From Kriegella sp965368185 (GTDB lineage: Bacteria; Bacteroidota; Bacteroidia; Flavobacteriales; Flavobacteriaceae): 64,000 nucleotides of DNA. The notes beneath the pieces are model-generated. The model saw nothing but the letters and a program-made list of their open reading frames with translations, did not search any database and was not told the DNA's origin. The stretch covers positions 1 through 64,000 of the forward strand of contig CBDULZ010000010.1 of assembly GCA_965368185.1 (NCBI GenBank), given 5' to 3'. Made by a program: the position numbers and the translations under genes. The stretch's first letter is position 1. Each line of letters starts with the position of its first letter. Shown here one piece after another: positions 26,853 through 36,830 of this stretch.

Positions 26853-28211
26853 CTATGATGTGAAATGCTTGGCGAATTCCTCCAAGTTCAATCCGCCATA
26901 ATTGCCTGAACTCATCAGCAACAGCACACCATCATCAAAGTTTTGGGCATAAAGAAATTTTTTAAAAGAGGATGCATCGGTGAAAATTTTTAAGTCGTCA
27001 CGTTCAAAAGCATTTGAAATCTGTTCTGGGGTCACTTCCTTTAGTTTTTTGATTTTGACCGATTCGGGCAGATAGAAAACCACTGCTTCATCAGCTGCAT
27101 TTAAAGCCCCCCTATATTCCCTTAGAAATTCTGCATTGAAACTACTATAGGTATGAAGTTCAAGACATGCGATTAATTTGCGGTCTGGGTATTGCTCTTT
27201 GACCGCATTTGTTGTGGCGGCCACTTTGCTCGGGGAATGGGCAAAATCTTTATAAACCACGGAAGTTTTGTTCTCTGCAATCTTCTCCAATCTTTTAGAA
27301 GCCCCTGTAAAAGTGGCAATAGCCTCATAGAAATCATCCTCGTCTACTCCCATGTTTTGGCAGATCCATTTTGCACCGGCGAGGTTGCTTAAATTATGCT
27401 TTCCAAATACCTCGATGGGCATCGGGCCTTCAGGCGTTTCCAATAACGTTTCACCATTCTCGACAGTATAGACAGGAGTATGATACGGTAATTTTCTAAT
27501 GGTATTTCCCGAAGCTTCAACGACTTTTTTCACCTCTGGGTCTTCCTCGTTATACGTTATGCTTCCACCTTTTACAATACTATCCACAAAAATTTGGAAT
27601 TGCTCTACGTAATTTTCGAAAGTGGGAAAAACGTTAATATGATCCCAGGCAATACCGCTTAGAAGTGCAATATTAGGCTTATACAAATGAAATTTCGGGC
27701 GTCTATCTATAGGGGAAGACAGGTACTCATCACCTTCTAAAACAATGAAATCATTTTCTTCGGTAAGATGAACCATACGGTCAAACCCTTCTAACTGGGC
27801 ACCCACCATGTAGTCGACCGGTTTATTTTGATAATTCAACACATGGAGGATCATCGAGGTTATGGTCGTCTTACCATGACTACCCCCGATGACAACCCTT
27901 GTCTTATTCTTTGATTGCTCATAGAGAAACTCGGGATAGGAGTAAATAGTCAAACCCAATTCCTTTGCTTTCACCAATTCAGGATTATCGGCCTTGGCAT
28001 GCATCCCTAATATAACAGCATCTAGACCGGTATGTATTTTTTCAGGAAACCAACCAAACTCCTCGGGCAGCAAACCTTTATCGGCCAACCTTGATTTAGA
28101 GGGTTCAAAAATTATATCGTCACTACCCGTAATGATATACCCTTTGTGGTGAAGTGCGAGGGCCAAGTTGTGCATGGCACTTCCCCCAATGGCAATAAAA
28201 TGAATATGCAT
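26853..28211 (-). CDS. mpl: UDP-MurNAc:L-Ala-gamma-D-Glu-meso-Dap ligase (Mpl), peptidoglycan recycling
   Basis: This 452-residue Mur ligase has the N-terminal nucleotide-binding motif IHFIAIGGSAMHNLALAL, the ATP loop GGSHGKTT (109-116), the middle-domain ILEGDEYLSS-like segment, and the C-terminal domain with YKDFAHSPSKV. In E. coli Mpl joins a recycled tripeptide to UDP-MurNAc in the cytoplasm. Mpl is distinguished from MurC by the GGSAMHNLA motif and the EGDEY sequence. The promoter upstream is a full-consensus match. Confidence 0.9.
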   Translation of the reverse strand: MHIHFIAIGGSAMHNLALALHHKGYIITGSDDIIFEPSKSRLADKGLLPEEFGWFPEKIHTGLDAVILGMHAKADNPELVKAKELGLTIYSYPEFLYEQSKNKTRVVIGGSHGKTTITSMILHVLNYQNKPVDYMVGAQLEGFDRMVHLTEENDFIVLEGDEYLSSPIDRRPKFHLYKPNIALLSGIAWDHINVFPTFENYVEQFQIFVDSIVKGGSITYNEEDPEVKKVVEASGNTIRKLPYHTPVYTVENGETLLETPEGPMPIEVFGKHNLSNLAGAKWICQNMGVDEDDFYEAIATFTGASKRLEKIAENKTSVVYKDFAHSPSKVAATTNAVKEQYPDRKLIACLELHTYSSFNAEFLREYRGALNAADEAVVFYLPESVKIKKLKEVTPEQISNAFERDDLKIFTDASSFKKFLYAQNFDDGVLLLMSSGNYGGLNLEEFAKHFTS

Positions 28212-28228
28212 GGAAAAAAATTATGGCC

Positions 28229-28259
28229 CAAAGATACAGATTGAAAAGGTGATCGCAAA
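28229..28259 (-). promoter_or_regulatory. Consensus promoter of mpl (TTTG-19-TATCTTTG)
   Basis: On the minus strand TTTG (28259-28256) is followed by a 19-bp spacer and TATCTTTG (28236-28229). This is an exact fit to the Bacteroidota housekeeping promoter (TTTG, 19-21 bp, TAnnTTTG). The -7 box ends 17 nt before the mpl ATG. Confidence 0.8.
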
Positions 28260-28313
28260 CTGCTTCTTTAATGGGTGGATTATTTTTATCTTGCATAGTC
28301 AACATCCATAGCT

Positions 28314-29099
28314 ATGAATATATCTTTAAAACACAAAAAAGCGCTCATTGGTGGAAGTAGTAGTGGCATCGGAAAGGCCATAGCGGAACAATTGGCAGAA
28401 AGTGGGGCCACTGTTACCTTAATGGCTCGAAATGGAGATAAATTAAAGTCCATACTATCGAAATTGCCCACTGCTGATGGACAAAAACATCAATATCTTT
28501 TGGTCGATTTTAATGATTTCGAAGGATACAAAAATGTGATTTCCACCTATTTCGAAAACAACACAGTCGATATTCTCATCAATAACACCCAAGGACCTTC
28601 AGGTGGCGGAGCTTTGGAAAAAGGCGTAAACGATTATCAAGATGCATTTGACCTGCTTTTTAAAACTGTTGTCTTTACCAGTGAACTCGCGCTCAAACAA
28701 ATGCGGAAAAACGAATGGGGGCGTATTATCAACGTTGCTTCCATCTCGGTAAAAGAACCGCTATCTTATTTGGTCTTGTCAAACAGTATTCGGGCTGCAG
28801 TAACAACATGGGCCAAAACATTGGCTTCTGACGTGGGTAAATATGGAATTACTGTTAACAACGTTTTGACAGGTTATTTTGATACGGATCGCATTACACA
28901 ACTCAACACCAAGAAAGCGGAAAAAATGGGGGTTGCCCCAGAAGAGGTCTTAAAGGAAATGGAAGCAAGAGTACCGGTAGGCCGTATCGGCGACCCCAAA
29001 GAATATGGCCATTTAGTTGCATTTTTGGCGTCGGAAAAAGCTGCCTATATCACGGGCACCAACATACCGATCGACGGTGGTTTATTGAAAAGCGTTTAG
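28314..29099 (+). CDS. SDR-family protein, BKR-like clade with altered catalytic residues
   Basis: The 261-residue Rossmann protein has a cofactor loop GGSSSGIG (13-20), and NNTQG replaces the usual NNAG (90-94). The conserved serine region is VASISVKEPL (about 141-150). The catalytic YxxxK is replaced by S156 and R160 in LSNSIRAAV. This matches the known BKR-like SDR-like subgroup, which lacks the normal tetrad, and the C-terminal IDGG cofactor-end motif is present. It may reduce an unknown substrate by another mechanism or act in binding. The gene is monocistronic and divergent from mpl. Confidence 0.85.
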   Translation: MNISLKHKKALIGGSSSGIGKAIAEQLAESGATVTLMARNGDKLKSILSKLPTADGQKHQYLLVDFNDFEGYKNVISTYFENNTVDILINNTQGPSGGGALEKGVNDYQDAFDLLFKTVVFTSELALKQMRKNEWGRIINVASISVKEPLSYLVLSNSIRAAVTTWAKTLASDVGKYGITVNNVLTGYFDTDRITQLNTKKAEKMGVAPEEVLKEMEARVPVGRIGDPKEYGHLVAFLASEKAAYITGTNIPIDGGLLKSV

Positions 29100-29263
29100 C
29101 AGCTTTTTGCCTAATTCAAAGCAAGCACTTCCCTAACCCAAAACACCACTTCCCTCGATTATTATTGAGCAATAAGGCAATCGGCACCATATTTGTTCCG
29201 TAATTTTACGTTATACGCCATGCATCCGAAAAGCACAGCTACATGGCTCAAATAGTACTGATA

Positions 29264-32200
29264 ATGAAACACATAGCAACACTATTCACAATAATCCTCT
29301 TTTCACAAATGACACACGCGCAACAAAATAGTGAATCGTATGAGGACCTTTGGAAAAAAGTACAAAAACTCGAAGATCAGGCCCTTACCAAGTCTGCGCT
29401 GACACTTGTGCAATCAATTTCGAAAAAGGCAAAAAAAGAGCATAATTCGGCCCAGATGATCAGGTCTCTTTTATATTGCTCGAAATATGCTATGACCTTG
29501 GAAGAGGATAGTCAGTTGAAGGTAATCGATGACTTTAAAACAGAAATCGCAAAAGCTGAATTCCCCTTCAAAAATGTTTTGGAGAGTTATTTGGCAAACC
29601 TCTATTGGCAGTATTTTCAACAGAACCGGTATCAATTTTACGATAGAACCAAAATTACAACACAGCGAAATAGTGCCGATTTCAGAACATGGGACCTTAC
29701 AACTTTATTCGAGGAAATTAGCATCCATTTCGAGAAATCTCTCGAAAACTCCAAAGGGCTTCAAGAATTGGACACCTCCAGTTTTAAAGATATATTAGAC
29801 GAACAAGCAGGTTCTAAAACCTACCGCCCCACCCTATTCGACCTTTTGGCCCATACGGCTCTCCAATTTTATAAGACCAGCGAGAATAATATTACGCGGC
29901 CCGCCGAAAAGTTTGAAATCGAAGCATCCGAAATGCTATGCGGAGCCTATGATTTTACCCAATTAGAAATAGTCACCGAAGATACTACCTCGCTTCAGGC
30001 AAAGGCTTTGCATATCTACCAACAGCTACTACAATTGCACTACCCCGATCCACAATTGGATGCCTTTGTCGAAGTCGACATCGAAAGGTTAAAATATATT
30101 CATGAGAATGCCGTATTTGACAATAAAGACCAGCTTTATCTCGATGTTTTGCAGCAAGCGGCATTAAGTCTATCGCATAGTGAAGTCTCCGCGCTTTATA
30201 ATTATGAAATAGCTTCCTTGTATCGCCAATGGGGAAATAAGTATATACCCAGTGTTAATGAAGAATACCGATGGAAACAAAAGGAGGCACTGGAACTTTG
30301 CGAAGAAATTATTGCCAAATTCCCTGAAAGCCGAGGAGCTAACAAATGCCGGGACCTACAATCGGAAATAACAAAAAGGAGCCTTCAATTGACCACCGAA
30401 CAGCACGTACCCGTAAATAAACCTTCCCGATTATTGGTCGATTACAGAAATTATGATGGGCTGCGACTATCTGCCTATGCTATTTCGCAAAATGAGCTAC
30501 GGCATTTGAATACACTCTACCCAGAGCCGAAAAAAATGGCCTACATTAAAAAACTAAATGTGATCAATGAATGGCGTGCCGATTTAAAGAACGAAAAAGA
30601 TTTCCAAGCGCATACAACTGAGGTTCTTATGCCCCCTCTATCGAATGGGCAATATTTGATCTTGGCGGTTCCCGAAGCCGATGGGGATTCCACATTTGCC
30701 TATAGTTCCATTCAGGTGACCGATTTGGCTCTCGTTGAAACCCGCACGCCATCGCGTCATAAATTTCAAGTGATAAACAGAAACAACGGAAATCCGATTC
30801 CTGAAGCCAATGTGAAATTCACTTATCGGAAGAACTACAGCGGTCCTGATCTGACCGAAACTTTTACATCCGACAACATGGGCATGGTGGAAATTTTGCT
30901 CAATAAAGATTATTGGACCGATGTAAAGACCGAGATTACCTACAACGGAGATAAAGCCTATTTCGGGGATTATTACGTCACTCAAAAACAGGATAACAAC
31001 ACTCCAAATACTATTTACACTTCCTTTCTATTTACGGATCGAAGCATCTACCGACCAGGACAACCAATCTATTTTAAAGGAATCGCAATAAAAAAAGACA
31101 AACATGCTTCATCCGTACTCGAAAACACGACCGTAACAGTAATACTACGTGATGTCAACCAACAAGAAGTCGGCAAGCAGGAATTCACGACCAATGAATT
31201 TGGATCTTTCACGGGAGAATTTCTACTTCCATCAACCGGACTAACTGGAATTTTTTCGATGGATGCAACTTCAAAAGTGGTCAACCTCAATGGAAATACA
31301 AACTTCGCTGTCGAAGAGTACAAACGACCGAAATTTGAAACATCTTTTGAACCTGTAACCGAAACTTATAAATTGAACGATAATATCACGATAAAGGCAT
31401 CGGCGGTTGCCTATGCCGGAAGCAATATCACAGATGCAAAAGTAAGTTATCGCGTGAGGCGTGTAGTATACTTTCCTAGATGGTACCATTGGTCCCGACC
31501 ACACTTCAATGGCACTCCTCAAGAGATTGCCCATGGTGAGACGGTTACCGATGCTTCAGGGAACTACAGTATACAATTCAAAGCACTACCGGATACAAGT
31601 ATTGACCCAGAAACCCAACCTACTTTCAACTATGAAATCACAGCAGACGTAACCGACATCAATGGGGAAACCCATAGCGCTACTACTACTGTGCGGGTAG
31701 GCTATCACGCCTTGACCGCGCATATCGAAGTTGCCAACTCTTTGAACAAAGAAATTAACGATAATAAAATTACGATTTCGACCCACAATCTTAACGGGCA
31801 GTTTGTTGCCACGAAGGGAACATTGAAAATGTATAAATTAGAAGCCCCCAATTACGTACTTCGAAATAGACCTTGGCCCGCCCCCGATTACAAAGGTTTT
31901 TCAAGAGATGAATTTAAAACACTCTATCCGCATGATGCCTATGAAAACGAACACGACCCAACCACTTGGGAAAAAGGCAAATTGGTTTGGGAAACTACTT
32001 TTGATACGAATCGGGAGAAAGAAACCATTTTAAAAAACATCAAAAAATGGCCGTCAGGAAGTTATGTTATCGAGCTGGAAACCGAAGATAAATTTGGTCA
32101 AAAAGTAAAAGATGTAGCGCACACCAATCTCTTCAGTGCAAATGATAAAAAATTGACGGACCATCAATTGTTCCAAATTAAAACCGATAAACAGACATAC

Positions 32201-35200
32201 AACATAGGCGAAACGGCTGAAATTACACTTTTGAGCAGTGCCGAAAATATTACCGTATCGGTATTTGTAGAAAAAAACCAAAAAATTATTGATAGTAGAA
32301 CCGTTCTTCTGAACGAAGACTCCAAAACCTTTAGCGTACCCATAAGTACCAATGATTTAGGCGGATTTTCTATTAATTATAGCTTTTCAGCCTTCAATTC
32401 TTTTGAATCGGGATCATTACCCGTAGTTGTTCCCCATCCTTCGACCGATCTCGAAATAGAGACCATTACCTTTCGCGATAAACTACGACCCGGAGCAGAA
32501 GAAACATGGACTTTTAAAATTAAGGGACCAAAAGGCGATCAATTGGCTTCTGAGGTACTGGCTAGCATGTACGATGCCTCATTAGATGCTTTTCGAGGGC
32601 ATAGTTGGAATTTCGACCCGAATCAGCACGCAAGTAATTACACTTCAATTTATAGCAATGCAAATCAAAGTTATGGAACCAGGTCATTTCATACCTATTC
32701 CAATTTGGAGGAACCTTATAGCTACAATCCCCAGAGTTTTGACAGTTTCAAATGGTTCGGATTCCATTTCGGCTATGGTCGACAACGATTATACAGTACC
32801 ATGGCCATGCGAAAAGCCGCTCCGTCAGGTGCAATGGACATGATGGCTGCCGAACCGGAAAGTCTAGACGAAGTTGTAACCGTAGGTTATGGGGAGCAGA
32901 AAAAAAGCGATATGGTGGGGTCTACGGAGGTAGAGCCAGATAAGTCCTCCAATCCCGTTCAGATTCGCAAAAACCTTCAGGAAACTGCCTTTTTCTTTCC
33001 ACAATTGCATACGGATCCCAAAGGCAATATTTCTTTTAGTTTTACTACGCCAGGAGCCCTGACCCGGTGGAAACTTCAATTGTTGGCGCATACCAAAACC
33101 TTACAACATACCTTGACAACTTTAGAGACCGTTACGCAAAAAGAATTGATGGTCGTACCCAATGTGCCTAGATTTCTTAGGGAGGGAGATGAAATCGTAA
33201 TCAGCATGAAAATTGCGAACCTAACTCATAAAATCCTTTCGGGGCAATCAAATTTGCAATTGACAGATGTGATTACTGGTAAGGATATTACGGAAAACCT
33301 CGTTGTCTCTTCAATTTCCGAGGAAATTGCACAAAAACCCTTTACTATCGATTCCCTTGGCAATACCCAAGTCTCTTGGCGGTTGAAAATTCCCGAAGGC
33401 CTTCAGGGCGTACAATATACGATTGCGGCAAAAGCAGGCGATTTTAGCGATGGGGAGCAAAATATACTACCTGTATTAACAAATCGAATGCTGGTTACCG
33501 AAACCCTACCGATGTGGGTAGGTAGCAACCAGACCAGGACTTTTGTTTTAGATAAACTTAAAAATGTGACTTCTACTACACTCAGCAACCATAGGCTGAC
33601 ATTGGAAATAACCTCCAATCCGGCGTGGTACGCAGTACAGGCCCTACCCTATTTAATGGAATATCCGTACGACTGTAACGAACAGATTTTTTCCAGATAT
33701 TATGCAAATACCTTGGCCGGTCATATCACCAACAACAATCCGAGAATTCGTGAAGTTTTCAATCAATGGGTAAACTCAAAGGCCCTGTTGAGCAATCTCG
33801 AAAAAAATGAAGAGTTGAAATCAATGCTAATCCAAGAAACCCCTTGGCTACGAGATGCCCAATCTGAAACAGAGCAAAAAAAGCGCATCGCCCTGTTATT
33901 CGATCTCAATAAAATGAGAAACGAACAAATCAATACCTTAAATAAGCTTAAAGAAAATCAAATGGCATCAGGAGCCTGGGCCTGGTTTAATGGCGGTCGC
34001 GAAAATCGATTTATAACCCAGCACATTATTACCGGACTGGGGCATTTGAAACAATTGAATGTGGCCGAGACAAACGACGAGGCGAAACCAATGGTTGATC
34101 GAGCGATACAATTTCTCGACAAGGAATTTCTTGAGGAATACAATCACATGAAAAAACAAGCCTCAAACCTAAAAGATGATCATCTAAGCCATACACAGAC
34201 GCATTACTTGTACATGCGCAGTTTTTTCAAGGAAATCCCCAAATCAAAAGAGATGATTGAAGCAACCACGTATTATAGGAATCAGGCCGAAAAATACTGG
34301 ACGAAAAAAAACTTATATGCCAAAGGATTATTGGCTTTAAGCCTGCACCGCATGGGAGACACTACTACTTCTGGTAAAATAGTAAGGTCGCTCAAAGAAA
34401 ACAGCATAACCTCAGAAGAGTTGGGTATGTATTGGAAAGAAAATACCAACTCTTGGTTCTGGTATCAAGCACCTGTTGAGACCCAGGCCTTGATGATCGA
34501 AGTATTTTCAGAAGTTGCGAATGACATACCTGCCTTAGAAAATCTCAAAATTTGGTTATTACAGCACAAAAAGACCAACCAATGGAAGACGACCAAAGCC
34601 ACTGCCGATGCGGTTTATGCACTTTTGCTGCAAGGTGGTGATTGGCTCTCTGTTTCTGATGCCGTGAATGTGGAGGTTGGTGGAAGTAAGGTAGACCCAT
34701 CACAGATAGAAAATGTAAAAATCGAAGCAGGTACCGGATATTTCAAAACCTCATGGAAAGGTGATGAAATAGAAACCCAAATGGCCGGAGTACAACTCCG
34801 CAAAAAGGGTGAGGGTTTCGCATGGGGCGCCTTACATTGGCAATACTTTGAGGATTTAGACAAGATTACTTCCGCAGAAACCCCTTTGCAATTAAAAAAG
34901 AAGCTGTACCTAAAAAGGAATACAGATACCGGAGAAGAAATCTCGGAAATAACCTCACAAACGACACTAAAAGTAGGCGACCTCATACGCGTTCGAATGG
35001 AGCTATATGTCGATCGCGCCATGGAATTTGTACATATGAAAGATATGCGTGCAGCCGGTACCGAGCCAATAAATGTACTATCACAATACAAATGGCAAGA
35101 TGGCTTGGGGTACTATGAAAGCACCAAAGACGCCAGTACGAATTTCTTTTTTGAATATTTGCCGAAAGGGGTTTATGTTTTCGAATACGGTTTGCGAGTA

Positions 35201-35302
35201 AATAATTCTGGAAATTTCAGCAATGGAATTACAACCATACAAAGTATGTATGCCCCAGAATATAGCAGTCATAGTGAAGGAGTTAGACTACAAATTAGAT
35301 GA
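29264..35302 (+). CDS. Alpha-2-macroglobulin family protein with thioester and a TonB-box-like motif
   Basis: The product has 2012 residues with a signal peptide (MKHIATLFTIILFSQMTHAQ). ATG at 29243 adds seven residues and is less likely. The order seen is a helical N-terminal region, an MG1/MG2 region with DRSIYRPGQPIYFKGIA, further MG domains, a poorly conserved Ser/Tyr/Asn-rich bait-like stretch (about 1110-1230), the A2M domain with FTTPGALTRWKLQLL, and the thioester YPYDCNEQIF (C1471 to Q1474). The family traps proteases in the periplasm or at the surface. Unusually, residues about 1202-1220 (DEVVTVGYGEQKKSD and on) copy the TonB box and plug start of SusC proteins. It is monocistronic, with DoxX following. 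Confidence 0.9.
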   Translation: MKHIATLFTIILFSQMTHAQQNSESYEDLWKKVQKLEDQALTKSALTLVQSISKKAKKEHNSAQMIRSLLYCSKYAMTLEEDSQLKVIDDFKTEIAKAEFPFKNVLESYLANLYWQYFQQNRYQFYDRTKITTQRNSADFRTWDLTTLFEEISIHFEKSLENSKGLQELDTSSFKDILDEQAGSKTYRPTLFDLLAHTALQFYKTSENNITRPAEKFEIEASEMLCGAYDFTQLEIVTEDTTSLQAKALHIYQQLLQLHYPDPQLDAFVEVDIERLKYIHENAVFDNKDQLYLDVLQQAALSLSHSEVSALYNYEIASLYRQWGNKYIPSVNEEYRWKQKEALELCEEIIAKFPESRGANKCRDLQSEITKRSLQLTTEQHVPVNKPSRLLVDYRNYDGLRLSAYAISQNELRHLNTLYPEPKKMAYIKKLNVINEWRADLKNEKDFQAHTTEVLMPPLSNGQYLILAVPEADGDSTFAYSSIQVTDLALVETRTPSRHKFQVINRNNGNPIPEANVKFTYRKNYSGPDLTETFTSDNMGMVEILLNKDYWTDVKTEITYNGDKAYFGDYYVTQKQDNNTPNTIYTSFLFTDRSIYRPGQPIYFKGIAIKKDKHASSVLENTTVTVILRDVNQQEVGKQEFTTNEFGSFTGEFLLPSTGLTGIFSMDATSKVVNLNGNTNFAVEEYKRPKFETSFEPVTETYKLNDNITIKASAVAYAGSNITDAKVSYRVRRVVYFPRWYHWSRPHFNGTPQEIAHGETVTDASGNYSIQFKALPDTSIDPETQPTFNYEITADVTDINGETHSATTTVRVGYHALTAHIEVANSLNKEINDNKITISTHNLNGQFVATKGTLKMYKLEAPNYVLRNRPWPAPDYKGFSRDEFKTLYPHDAYENEHDPTTWEKGKLVWETTFDTNREKETILKNIKKWPSGSYVIELETEDKFGQKVKDVAHTNLFSANDKKLTDHQLFQIKTDKQTYNIGETAEITLLSSAENITVSVFVEKNQKIIDSRTVLLNEDSKTFSVPISTNDLGGFSINYSFSAFNSFESGSLPVVVPHPSTDLEIETITFRDKLRPGAEETWTFKIKGPKGDQLASEVLASMYDASLDAFRGHSWNFDPNQHASNYTSIYSNANQSYGTRSFHTYSNLEEPYSYNPQSFDSFKWFGFHFGYGRQRLYSTMAMRKAAPSGAMDMMAAEPESLDEVVTVGYGEQKKSDMVGSTEVEPDKSSNPVQIRKNLQETAFFFPQLHTDPKGNISFSFTTPGALTRWKLQLLAHTKTLQHTLTTLETVTQKELMVVPNVPRFLREGDEIVISMKIANLTHKILSGQSNLQLTDVITGKDITENLVVSSISEEIAQKPFTIDSLGNTQVSWRLKIPEGLQGVQYTIAAKAGDFSDGEQNILPVLTNRMLVTETLPMWVGSNQTRTFVLDKLKNVTSTTLSNHRLTLEITSNPAWYAVQALPYLMEYPYDCNEQIFSRYYANTLAGHITNNNPRIREVFNQWVNSKALLSNLEKNEELKSMLIQETPWLRDAQSETEQKKRIALLFDLNKMRNEQINTLNKLKENQMASGAWAWFNGGRENRFITQHIITGLGHLKQLNVAETNDEAKPMVDRAIQFLDKEFLEEYNHMKKQASNLKDDHLSHTQTHYLYMRSFFKEIPKSKEMIEATTYYRNQAEKYWTKKNLYAKGLLALSLHRMGDTTTSGKIVRSLKENSITSEELGMYWKENTNSWFWYQAPVETQALMIEVFSEVANDIPALENLKIWLLQHKKTNQWKTTKATADAVYALLLQGGDWLSVSDAVNVEVGGSKVDPSQIENVKIEAGTGYFKTSWKGDEIETQMAGVQLRKKGEGFAWGALHWQYFEDLDKITSAETPLQLKKKLYLKRNTDTGEEISEITSQTTLKVGDLIRVRMELYVDRAMEFVHMKDMRAAGTEPINVLSQYKWQDGLGYYESTKDASTNFFFEYLPKGVYVFEYGLRVNNSGNFSNGITTIQSMYAPEYSSHSEGVRLQIR

Positions 35303-35375
35303 GTTTTTTAATGAATTCGCAACAATGCATTGTTATTTTTATTAATTTAACATACAACAACTAAAAATTTAAAGC

Positions 35376-35750
35376 ATGAATCCTACATTCTCTTTAGCAA
35401 TTCGCATCGTTTTTGGCCTTTTTCTTATAACATTTGGTGCCAATAAGTTTTTTCATTTTATGCCAGCTGCCCAAATGTCGGAGGCTGCAATGAACTATTT
35501 TTCGGCGCTCATGAGCACAAACACCCTTAATGTGGTGGCAATAGTTGAAATACTTGCTGGTATTTCACTTTTAATAAATAAGTTCGGAGCATTAATGATG
35601 ATCATTCTAATGATCATATCAATAAATGCTATTTTGTTCCATGCATTTTTAGAACCTGGTTCAATTTGGGGAGCTGTAGTATTGCTCCTCTTTAATATTG
35701 TTATGCTTTATTCCTATAAAGACCGATATACTGATATTTTAAGACCCTAA
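35376..35750 (+). CDS. DoxX-family integral membrane protein
   Basis: This 124-residue protein has about four hydrophobic segments. The N-terminal signature is RIVFGLFLITFGANKFFHF and a long LLINKFGALMMIILMIISINAI stretch follows, both typical of the DoxX/DUF417-like small membrane family. Function is unsettled; links to redox or quinone metabolism and stress are reported for relatives. It lies 73 nt after the macroglobulin gene, with only a weak AACAA/TTGTT hairpin between, so read-through is possible. A strong terminator follows. Confidence 0.8.
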   Translation: MNPTFSLAIRIVFGLFLITFGANKFFHFMPAAQMSEAAMNYFSALMSTNTLNVVAIVEILAGISLLINKFGALMMIILMIISINAILFHAFLEPGSIWGAVVLLLFNIVMLYSYKDRYTDILRP

Positions 35751-35779
35751 AACATTTAGAAGAAACTTCAAACGTAAGG

Positions 35780-35820
35780 GGAGCGGGTTCATCTGAAAAT
35801 GAATCCGCTCCATTTTTATT
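35780..35820 (+). terminator. Rho-independent terminator after DoxX gene
   Basis: A 13-bp stem (35780-35792 with 35799-35811, one G-U pair, core GGAGCGG/CCGCTCC) with a 6-nt loop is followed by ATTTTTATT. It closes the macroglobulin-DoxX unit. Confidence 0.88.
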
Positions 35821-35893
35821 CCTGCTTAAAATAGTATTGTATATACTTGGAATTCTAATTTTTTAGATACTCTGCAGTGACCCCATTTGTATA

Positions 35894-36241
35894 CTACAGA
35901 CCCCACACATCAAACAAATAAATACCCATTAAGTAACCCAATCCTAAGCCGATCAATACAACGAGGTAAAGGAGTCCACGTGAATTTTGAGTCGTAAAAT
36001 TTACCAAAGTGAGAGGGGTTCCATTTTTGCATACCTCAAAATATCTTCCCCGAGGCTCGGTAATACTTAGTTTCGGACGAATTGTATATTCATTATTTTT
36101 AATCTTGAATTGATGATGCTTTCCGAAAACAGACTTTCTTTCAGATATCTTGTGCCCGTTAAGTAAAATCCTTTCTTTTAAGAAAGAGGTATTATAAACT
36201 TCTATTTTATGATTTTCAATATAGTACTCAGCACATTTCAT
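35894..36241 (-). CDS. Small membrane-anchored protein of unknown function
   Basis: This 115-residue protein has no N-terminal signal. Residues 1-85 look like alternating beta-strands (YYIENHKIEVYN, ERILLNGHKISER, HHQFKIKNNEYTIRP, YFEVCKNGTPL), faintly reminiscent of FAIM-like or FHA-like sandwiches. Residues about 90-110 are a single membrane helix (LLYLVVLIGLGLGYLMGIYLF). A cytoplasmic domain tethered by a C-terminal helix is the simplest reading. No named family is assigned. It is monocistronic, with a long hairpin-rich gap upstream. Confidence 0.6.
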   Translation of the reverse strand: MKCAEYYIENHKIEVYNTSFLKERILLNGHKISERKSVFGKHHQFKIKNNEYTIRPKLSITEPRGRYFEVCKNGTPLTLVNFTTQNSRGLLYLVVLIGLGLGYLMGIYLFDVWGL

Positions 36242-36830
36242 ATTACAATACTAGTGTCAACATTTAGAAAAAAATTAGCTCTGTGGGGGACACAAAAACA
36301 TCATTCAAAACTTGAATGAAAAAATTTGAGGCGACTATTTTACAATAGTCGTTCGTTTATTTCAGGAATACCAAATAAGTGAATTTCCTATTTGGGTGAC
36401 GCAAAATAGAAAATTCAAAATGAACTTCAAACGAAAGTTTTCAACAAAAGAAACAATCTTACAAACATCCTTGATTTATACTGTTAATAACACATTCAGG
36501 TCCCAAACTTTCGCATGGAAATCTTGAATTTCTCTTCACGATACTAACGTTACCTTGTACCATATCCATTCAGTTCAACCACAATGGTTTACATGAAATT
36601 CAACTACACCCAATCGCCATTGCATCTTACCAACTTCTCCTTTAGAGAAAAGCAATACCTTTCGAATATAAAAGTGGTTAGTAATTTTTATTCCAATGAT
36701 AAATAATACCGTACAGCCATGAACTCCTTAAGTAAATGTAAAAAATGTTGCCGAATTGCTACATTTAAAGTATAAACGGTAGTAAATCAAACAAAAAATC
36801 AGGATTATCGAGGCTAAAAATGTCGCCTTT
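36242..36830. other. Gene-poor 590-bp region with three successive hairpins
   Basis: No credible coding sequence is visible on either strand. Three perfect inverted repeats lie within 95 bp at 36302-36395. The rest (36400-36830) is AT-rich without repeats or an RNA gene I can recognise. It is upstream of the 115-residue gene and downstream of the DUF4136 gene, both on the minus strand, so it should contain at least one promoter. Confidence 0.5.
36302..36395. repeat. Cluster of three short perfect hairpins
   Basis: The hairpins are CATTCAA-AAC-TTGAATG (36302-36318), CGACTATT-TTAC-AATAGTCG (36332-36351) and CCAAATA with an 11-nt loop and TATTTGG (36371-36395). On the minus strand the second is followed by CCTCAAATTTTTT and the first by ATGTTTTTG, so tandem terminators or a structured leader or small RNA are possible. 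The structure is seen; function is unknown. Confidence 0.5.

Noticed and set aside
29243..29263. ATG at 29243 as the macroglobulin start
   Set aside because: It would add MAQIVLI before an otherwise complete signal peptide that starts at 29264.
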